Origin: Zeugodacus cucurbitae
Taxonomy: Eukaryota; Arthropoda; Insecta; Diptera; Tephritidae
Direction: 5' to 3'
Length of the DNA: 64,000 nt
NCBI RefSeq assembly: GCF_028554725.1
Contig: NC_071667.1
Span: 28,043,501 to 28,107,500 of the forward strand
Under the pieces are notes generated by a model that saw only the letters and a program-made list of their open reading frames with translations, made no database searches and was not told the DNA's origin. The translations under genes and the position numbers were made by a program. This document shows positions 55,861 to 64,000 of the stretch, piece by piece; position 1 is the stretch's first letter; every line of letters starts with the position of its first letter.

Positions 55861-55989
55861 TTAATTTTGTCTTGTCTTCTACTTCGTTCGCCTGGCCAGT
55901 TATATGATTATATGAGATGAAGAATGCTGAGCAAAATACTTCAAACCCCTCGTGGATTTCCTCGGGTTCATATATACATATATGAATAT

Positions 55990-56850
55990 CTTTGGCGTTG
56001 GAACCGCTTTGGTGCTATTTGGAAATTTCAAGTGCAGCCAGGTCACTTTCCACCTGGTTGTTTCAACGGAGTGGAGGTCTTCCTCAGCGGGTACTGCATC
56101 GAACACTTCGCTGAATTACATATGTATGTCTATGTCGTCATATAACTCGTACAGCTCATCGTTCCATTGTTTACGGTATTCGTCGTTGACAATGTTCGAA
56201 GGACCATACATCTTTCGCAAATCCTTTCTCTCGAAAACTCCTAGAGTCGTCTCATCGGATGTTATCATCATCCACGCTTCTGCACAATTCATTAAGATGG
56301 GAATAACGAACGACTTGTACAGTTTTATTTTGATTCGTCGAGAGAGGACTTTACTTTTCAATTGTCTACACAGTGCGCACTTGTTGACAAGAGCGATTCT
56401 GGTTTGGATTTCGAGGCTGACATTGTTATTGGTGTTAATGCTGGTTCCAAGATAGACGAAATTATCTGCAACTTCAGAGTCATGACTGTCAACAGTGACG
56501 TCGGAGCCATTTTGCGAACGCGATGACTGTTTGTTTGATGACAGGAGATATTCCTTCTCTATTTAGCTCTGCGGCTCGTATTATTTTCTTCTTGTCTGAA
56601 ACCTCTTTTGGTACCGAACGGCACGGAGATGTTCTTTCCGATCCTGACGGAGCTTTTGGTGTTGCTCAACATCAGTTTACACAGCTGTATTAGTTTTATG
56701 TTTTTAGAATACCAAATTCAGACATAGCGACATAGAAGCAGCTCTTTTCGAGCTGTCTCTTTTACGTGTCTTTTCCAAGATTTACCGCCAAATCTAAAAC
56801 CATACTGATAAAGTCCAATCATTTTGTTTACGGTGGGATTTAGGATAGAT
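55990..56850 (-). mobile_element. RTE-like LINE fragment, copy e
   Basis: On the minus strand: KSKVLSRRIKIKLYKSFVIP, AEAWMMITSDETTLGVFERK, DLRKMYGPSNIVN and WNDELYELYDDIDI, the region after the YADD palm in the same LINE as 52345-53800. Upstream coding (to 56850) is broken, with an internal deletion that removes the YADD block. Confidence 0.88.
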
Positions 56851-59449
56851 AAAAATCAAATTTCGATGAAATGAGTCAATACCTGCAGCTAGACCCAAAT
56901 AGTAAACAAAAAATGCCCATTATAGCTATATAAACTATCCACTCACCTTAAAAATGTGAATGTAAAATAATGCATTAAAAAGCTGTCAACTGGGATTATG
57001 GCAAAGTTCGAGAACTGTATGCATAAACATGTGAACCTGTCAGAAGTCTAGAATTATAGTATTGCTTCGAGCGGTGAAAGCATTACAAGTCACAGTTCAA
57101 ATACATGCACAAATACATATGTACATATTTACAGTAATATAAAATATTTATTCCACAGTAGACCGTTAACTAACAATTTAGACGAAAATCGAGAGAATCG
57201 CATACAAATGACTGCTTAAACATTATTTATTTATTCTATTTTTATTATTCATATTTTAATTTTATTTATATTTTCCAACGCTGAAATTACCTTTCTACCA
57301 TTTATGTTGCCAATTTTTGCACACCCATTCGTAGCCATTCGCTCGTTAACACTTTTTTATGTTAATGGCAAATTTTCATGTTTGTCAATTTATAGTCCCA
57401 TAAAAAATGCCAATAAATTGTTAAGTATCAATTACAAATCAATTTAAATGGTAATCACAGAGAAACACAAACAAAAGACACAAAATAAAATACAAAACAA
57501 AAAAATAAAACTATAAAATAAAGAAAATAAATAAATATGCAAAGAGCAAAAAGCAAAAAAACGACAAAACAACAAACACATGTTGAATCAGTGACTCCAC
57601 TGCTACTACCATTACACAGGGGCAAAAACAACAATTATGAATAAAAAATAGAAATAAAAAATTGCGCGACCAAAAAGTAAGTGGCAAAAAAATTTAGTGC
57701 AAAAGCGAGTATAATAACTGAGAAAGGCAACTCCACAAAAGGTACAATAGCGATGAATACCCCATTAACACATGTATAAATGTATATGGGTGAATTGAGG
57801 AAATGCGAAATGCACAACGGATGGAAAGACATTGCAAGAGAGACAAAGCCACTGACAGCCAAACAAAGCGCACAAAGAAATGGCACATTGAGAATGGCAA
57901 ATAGCAAAAGACACGAAGAACACCACAGTTAACAAAACGCATCGAATTTCACAATATATCGCCTTATTAGACAGAACAAACGCAAACACTGAGCCTGAAA
58001 AAAAAAAATGAATAAAGCAAACAACAATGCGATTCGAAGTGCGAAATGCTGTTTTCAACAAAGGAAGAAAGTTGTTATGCAAAATATTAATAAAGAGCAG
58101 CGCGCGAAAGTGTTAGTTACAACCAACTTGGCAAAAGGCAAAGCGAAATCATCTTATCGGCTAATAGGCGGGAAGTAGAATTCAAAACGTGCTGCAAAGC
58201 AAATCATAAATTTGCATACGCGATTATGCAACGCAAGGCGCACGCAAACATCCTCCAAGAACTTTGCGCGTAATATGTACACACACCTCCCATTCGATAT
58301 GCGTTCAATGGAAAGGATTTCTCCATAAGCGCTTAGCCGCGCCCAAAATGCAATTCTCACCATAATGCTAATTACGATTATGCACCGATATGCCGTTGTA
58401 TTTATGCTTATTGTTATTGCAACATTATAATCAAAGCCACACATGCTTGCCACATAACACCATTCATGCTAAATATCATATTTTTCGTCCATACAATACC
58501 AAACAATTGGCATTATGGCCATTGTAGGACGCATACAAAGCGCGGCTTAATGATTTCGCAAGTAAGCAAATCGTTGAGGATCAATAGTGGATCGATGCGC
58601 ATGGGCAAAAAGGGAAGAGTGTCGTGAAGAAAAGAGTTTGCAGCAAAGGCGCCTTCATTGCAACACCCAATGTGTATAAAAAATACAACAACAATAAGCA
58701 GAGTAGAACACAATTTCGTAATCGAACGTATGCCCTTCCATGAGCAACCCCTAAGTGTAGCTGATTGTCCTTATAGCGCGCCCAGACTCACACATGCCAT
58801 CCCGTCACACTCAACTACTTACTTTCGCATTTGCATGCGCTTTCTTCGCAGCGCAGAGTATAGAGTATAGCGGTGAGAGACAACTAACACATTCCTTCAT
58901 CGTCCTCGCGATCATCATTCAGTTGCATGAGTCCTTTGTCATTTCGTGCAGTTTATAAACCCCAAAATCTATTAAAAAATCGTCCTAAGTCTACACATTT
59001 TCACATACACACGTTTTATCCTTTCGTATGCAGATCAGTTGCACCGTTTTCGTTGTGAGAATATTCCCAGGTGATTTGCATAATTTTCAAAACTTTCAAT
59101 GGAAATGATTTTCATCAAAATACTAAATTGTTTGGAGGTGATAGCGGCACAATGTGTTATTAACATTTTCTATGTGTCCCAGAGACAATTGCCTATTTTG
59201 CCTTCAATGTCTCGACTCTGTTGGGAGCAGAGATTCGTTCACCTTGAAAATGACTACACTGAAGAGTTTGGAAGAAATTATAATAAATAGTTTGCAATTA
59301 TTAATCAAAAAAATACTTTCCAATAGCAATCGCACTTTGAGGCATATCTTAAATATTTTAAACACAGTTCTTTATGAAGATAAAAATTCAGAAAAAACGT
59401 AATCGTCCGAAAATTAACCAAAATTATTATCCATGATAATTTTAATAAA
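56851..59449. other. Non-coding DNA
   Basis: A-rich simple DNA (57470-57560, 58000-58020). Minus-strand frames at 57635-58453 are F/C/L-rich shadows of it. No gene supported. The sequence at 59450 begins a transposon copy. Confidence 0.5.
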
Positions 59450-60160
59450 GGGGTTTTCAATAAGAGCGCTAAAAAAGCGGTTTGGGATATCAATGAAATT
59501 CTCAATTTCTCCTGTGAAAGTACATTCGATGTCATTATGTATGGAACTCGATTTCTTTTGCATGGCCACCACGGAAATCCAGTCGGTGCACCCAATTATC
59601 GATGGTTTTCAAGCATAAATCGGCCGATGCTGTTGCAATTTCACGTTCGATATTCACACGAAGTTCATCAATTGTCGCTGCCTTGTTGGCATAGACCCAC
59701 AGGAAATAGTTTAACGGCGTCAAATCGCAACACCGAGGCAACCAATTGACTGGGCCATTTCGTGAGATAACACGTTCACCAAACTTGATTTTAAATAAAT
59801 CGATTGTGACATTCGCTGTGTGGTGTGGCACCATCCTGTTGGAACCACATATTGTCCAAGTCCATATAATCCAATTCGGGTCAAAAATATTCTGTTATCA
59901 TTGAGCGTTAGCGATCCCCATTCACAACAAAGTGCCGGTCTTGATCATCACGGAAGAAGACCAATGACGCCAAAGGCCCATATACCGCACTAAACCTTAA
60001 TTTCTTCAGGATGCAATGATGACTCATGGAGTACGTGTGAATATGTGGATTCAAAATATGAATATAACCAATAACGCATATTTTGCTTATTGATGAAGCC
60101 ATTCAGCCAGAAATGAGCCTCATCGCTATGTAGAACATAGCGCCTCGATAAATTATTCAC
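59450..60160 (-). mobile_element. Tc1/mariner-superfamily element, family 2, degenerate copy
   Basis: On the minus strand the sequence reads from the SDEAHF region near 60130 through a broken KQNMRYW block, VNGDR, CHTANVTIDL, RVISRNGPVNWLPRC, CDLTPLNYFLW and NKAATIDELR, to GGHAKEIEFHT near 59535. The sequence beyond (GAGCGCTAAAAAAGCGG at about 59465) matches the end of the 36367-37110 copy (GAGCGCTACAAAAG). The N-terminus is missing and frames are broken. The third signature reads CDLTPLN. Confidence 0.82.
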
Positions 60161-60206
60161 TACAATTAATATTACTATTAACTAACAATAATTTCTTTAC
60201 CAATAC

Positions 60207-60733
60207 ACTCAGATTGATGTACAAAAAGGAAAATGGGTGTGGTGTCGCCACATCGGAATAACATAAATACTACATTTGAAATGTGGTATCACTAATTTAA
60301 AATTGTTGAAATCAGACTATAACTTGATCGAACGTGAGGATCTGATAAATTTGTACCCAAAAATATCCGTAAATATCTCAGATATTTTAAGAAATTCAGA
60401 GGAAATCTTTTTCTTCTAATAATGTGACTCTGTGCCAAAAAAGGTTCAACTCGGGTCATAACTTGCCCTAGCTCCTATATACTTAATATTAGGGTTTTTA
60501 AACATCCGGTACGCTTTATACCGTATATATCGCTTAATATTACCAAATTTCAGTGAGTATAATATTGGATTCAACTTAGCTTGGTGGGGCAAATTTACGT
60601 AATCGGTCCCCACATACTCTATATAATGTTTCGATCTTCTAGTAGACTTTATGCCGAATATATGGGTCAAATAGCGAGAGAAATGAGAGAGAAATGTTCG
60701 CTTACAGCCGATCTTAGCCCTTCGTTACTTGTT
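60207..60733 (-). repeat. HINE/mini-me-like repeat, truncated copy R6
   Basis: GGAAAATGGGTGTGGTGTCGC, TAACTTGATCGAACGTGAGG and ACTCGGGTCATAACTTGCCC to TAGCGAGAGAAATGAGAG, CTTACAGCCGATCTTAGCCC and GTTACTTGTTA. It is diverged; the TATACTCTCGCAA motif is altered. Confidence 0.8.
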
Positions 60734-63344
60734 ATTGACTATAAAATTGTAGACCAATTCAAGATATTATCTTTCAGCAGTTTTCTTGTCGCTGTCCAAT
60801 TAGTAAATAAAATTTTATGAATTGGCAACTTCAAAACCACAAAGTAATTTCACAATTCATTTCAATCATATCCAATTTCATATTTTCGTATTTTCGTACA
60901 GTGTACTCAACTACTACACTTCGTTCACAATTTCCTTAATCGTCTTTGGCACTCTAACTCTAACCGTGTTCACTTCGTCACCACTCTGAAAAGTGTACAA
61001 TTCCCGTCAGAGGCATCGTCAACATTATACCAATTATTGATTGTTTGCGATTTGTGTTTGTATTTCGTGTTATTATGAAAATTATGTAGCAGTTATTGAA
61101 AATCTAAGCAGATCCAAAGATGATCAGCAAAAGAATATGCTTAAAAGGCAGCCGTACCAATAACGAAAAAGTTTGTTTATTCGCCAGCACTAATGGCACA
61201 TTGTAAGACAGAAAGACAGTCGCATTTGAATTTTTTCTCATAGTTTGCATGACAAAGCCAAACCAAGGATTGCCATTCGGTGGTGTAGTCAGATAACGCA
61301 TCGAGACACAACAATGCAGCAGAAGAGTAGCCGTAATGAGTGAAGATGCAACACAGAGAGACAGGGACCAGGCAGGGTGTATGAACGTGATGATTTCGGC
61401 ACCCAAACGCTGATGAGGGTACGCTGACTAGGCAGTGATTTCTTCTATCGGATTTTTCTTTTTGTTGTATGTGTCTCAGGTAATTTTGTATGCGCCAGGA
61501 AGAAAGAGCTCTGCTTACTTTCTTAGAAGAAAGTGCGCTTGCGGGCTGAAATGACAACGATCTTTACATGCGAGTAACAGCAGCAGCTGTTGTGGCGCTG
61601 CTAATCTATGTGAGGGCAAACCGATTTCCACATTACTGCACACGATCACCAATGTTGGATATGCTAATCAATGCGTTCGTCGAGTTTCTTAGCATATGGG
61701 ACGATTGTGTGTGACAGCAAGGCATTATTACTTAGTTCGGAAGGTACGAAAAACACAACAACAACAACAGCAGCACTACATAGGTAGGCAGCCGAAGAGA
61801 CAAGCTTCATGTGCGTTGATCGATGATCGATGAGCCGCGCTATCGTGCGTCTACATTGTGCGCTCACCCCTGAGTGCGGTCGCCGAAATCAAATCATTTA
61901 TCAATTAGAAAATTGGCAAACATTGCGTTAAGTTTGGCAATGCGCGCGATTTCCAACTCACCTTACCCTTTACGGTGCGCGTTGTTCACTATTATAATTT
62001 CGCACAATTTTCACAAATGATCGATTGTTTGGCCCTTTGTTTGGCCGTTGTGCACAATGCGAAATTGTAAAATTGGTTATATCTGCTTGCGGATTTGGTA
62101 CAATCAACTCTTCACATTATATTCGCATACTTGCGAGATGATTTGTGAGCTTACTTAACATATACAATATGGTTATGCTGTTCCCGATCGCGGCGTTGTT
62201 ATTGAGGTCTGTCGACAATTGCCAACAATAGACACAATGACAATAACAAACAGTCTTCAGCCTTCTTTTTTTTTGCACTGCGTTTGTTTTGTTTCCTTTC
62301 TCGCATTCGCGCTGATCTTGTAAATCTTTAACTTGTCAATTTTTATTGCCTTTTAAGCGGGTTAAACTGGGGTTCACTTACTTTGTGTCGTGCAATAAAT
62401 ATATAAAATAGAAATATTGCAAAAAATTGTAAGAATGGCAAAGCAAAGGGCTGCGGAAATCAAAGGAAGTGTGACCCCGTGTGGCAATTTCTCTTTTATT
62501 TCCATTTGAATTACACACTTGAGTTTCCTTTTCATGATCATTGTCTTATTAACTAACAATTCCATTTCTATATCCCTGTGGGTGCGATTTTTTTCCACAT
62601 ACTCGTTGAAAAAAAAAAAAAACAAACAAAGATAAGATGATAGCGGCGCTTGTTGTGATCAGATGTTAAAGTCATAAATTTATGTTTACGGCTCTTTTTA
62701 TTGCCAATCAAATCTATTTCGCACCGGTGTTTTATGTATAAATATGTATAAAAATAAATGTACATAGGTATGAAAATATATAGTCGCACGTTTTTTGTGA
62801 TTTATTTCCACGAGTTTAGCATATTATATTTGTATTTATTTTCTCGTTTTTTGCTACTCTGTCTTCATATTCACATTCTTTTATTTTGTGCTTCTATATG
62901 GCATTCTCATTTATTTTCAACATAACTATATATTATACCATAAAAGTATTAAGAAACGGTTTTCGATTTTCTAATTTAGTTATAATATGGCCCGTTTAAC
63001 AGCCATACCCTAGTTCAATATCACACGTATATTCGAACTACGATATTATTGAGTGCTCTTTTAAATTAAAATCTGTCGTACCGTTATTTTGTTTGCTTTT
63101 AAATACTGTATCCAAAATAAAATTTTCTAGTTACTAGCAATCTGTACTCCATTATGGGTAGCTTTCGATCTTCGAAGATTCGAAATAATTATTGATCTCA
63201 GAATTTTTTTGCGTACGTTTGAAAGGCTTCTACTAGCACTACTTGTGGAGGCTAATTGTGGTTTATTCAATTTTTAAAAACCTTCAGAACCTACAAGTTA
63301 AAAATTACGGCTTTATGTATATTAATTTTATATACATTATGACA
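60734..63344. other. Non-coding DNA
   Basis: No gene supported. Two strings on the minus strand (GGTAAGGTGAGTTGG near 61960 and AAAGTAAGTGAACC near 62380) look like splice donors, so an untranslated exon of a minus-strand gene is possible. The 126-codon frame at 61177-61557 has no recognisable domain. Confidence 0.4.
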
Positions 63345-63415
63345 GCAGGCCAAAGCTCACAGAGAGTAGTAGAACCAAATGATGATATACATTATAATTA
63401 AGACCATTCGTTTTT
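63345..63415 (+). mobile_element. LINE 3'-terminal scrap
   Basis: GCAGGCCAAAGCTCACAGAG, then AGAACCAAATGATGA, matches the 3' end of the LINE fragment at 49505 (GCAGGCCAAAGCTCACAGAG, then AGAGCCAAATGATGA) in the opposite orientation. Confidence 0.7.
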
Positions 63416-64000
63416 ACATTCAATACATTCCTGGATAATTGTCGGGAGCAGTAGCTTATTACAACATCCATAGTGATTCCTAGACGTTGAGACTTTTAGA
63501 TAGTAGCAATAATAAAATTCAAAATTTTATTGTTAAGTTTTTTATACGGTAACACGTCATAAGGTTTCTTATTACGGCTTCTTTTTTTGCCATAAATTAA
63601 AATAGCACGCGCGTGTGAAATATACAAATGAGTATTATAACGTGCCTGCCCATTTCATGTACATTCACCCGGTCTTAGTTGTGTATGTATGTGTGTATAT
63701 ATGCTTACATTTAGAATAATGTATATAAAGCTTAGCTTAAAAAAAAATTATAGCAAACGTTCGCTCGTAACTCATTTATCCCCGCTCAACTGGTTCAGCG
63801 TGTTATCTTTATATACTTGAATTTTAATTTCAAATTTATTTGGGGAACTGGGAATTAAAAATGCTATTTTTTTTCAAAGCATAGCCGTTATTTCACAATC
63901 AGTTATTTACATTTATTTGTTTAGAAGGCCTCGAAATTTTTAAAATGCATCTTAAATACGGCTACGGAAAAGTAAAAAATAATTTTATAACATTTTAAAT
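63416..64000. other. Non-coding DNA at the right edge
   Basis: AT-rich DNA with a GTAT tract near 63680. Nothing recognisable. Confidence 0.5.

Noticed and set aside
1..64000. tRNA, rRNA, CRISPR arrays, bacterial or Wolbachia insert
   Set aside because: No cloverleaf-type B box with a partner A box, no rRNA-like conserved block, no regularly spaced spacer arrays and no prokaryotic gene runs were seen. GTCY and CGGA tracts are microsatellites.

Overview
This is an AT-rich eukaryotic window with intron-containing genes, no bacterial-style operons and many dispersed transposable elements. The repeat families (microsatellite-bearing interspersed repeats, mariner/Tc1-like elements, Helitron, PIF/Harbinger, jockey-like and RTE-like LINEs) and the compact introns of the one clear gene suggest a higher (schizophoran) fly. 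A tephritid fruit fly is my best guess, from general knowledge rather than a search.

Only one host protein-coding gene can be supported. It is a six-exon gene on the + strand (33110-35152) for a BRAP/BRAP2-type RING ubiquitin ligase of 567 residues. All five introns are 63-76 bp with GT/AG borders, and the reading frame stays open throughout. Poly(A) signals follow within 210 bp.

Almost everything else recognisable is mobile DNA. The dominant family is a repeat of about 1.2 kb with at least 13 full or partial copies in both orientations. It has a 14-bp inverted repeat near its ends, terminal hairpins, a central GTCY/CGGA microsatellite beside a (TA)n tract, and internal modules carrying AAATCGG and CACGCCC motifs. 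I call it the HINE/mini-me-like repeat; that placement is inference. Around it lie a Helitron helicase remnant (7.1-8.8 kb), four fragments of one LINE with a YADD-type reverse transcriptase (12.7, 14.8, 52.3 and 56.0 kb, all minus strand), a LINE with RNase H (49.5-50.4 kb), two jockey-type fragments (35.7 and 43.5 kb), two mariner derivatives (40.2 and 40.8 kb), three copies of Tc1/mariner-superfamily elements with a CDLTPLDYF signature (36.4, 47.7 and 59.5 kb), a PIF/Harbinger remnant (42.9-44.8 kb) and three MITEs with clear inverted ends (19.2, 38.3 and 55.2 kb).

The most unusual structures are: an unidentified, formerly coding-looking segment present three times (10.7, 27.2 and 28.8 kb) and tied to the 1.2-kb repeat; the inverted pair of those repeats at 9.5-12.35 kb; an internally deleted mariner that keeps an open DNA-binding half; and a perfect 117-bp tandem duplication across a transposon end at 48.6 kb. 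Long stretches (0.6-6.0, 16.1-17.6, 19.6-21.6, 24.6-27.0, 29.2-32.1, 44.8-47.7 and 56.9-59.4 kb) hold no gene I can support. They look like intergenic or intronic DNA of flanking genes that lie outside the window.
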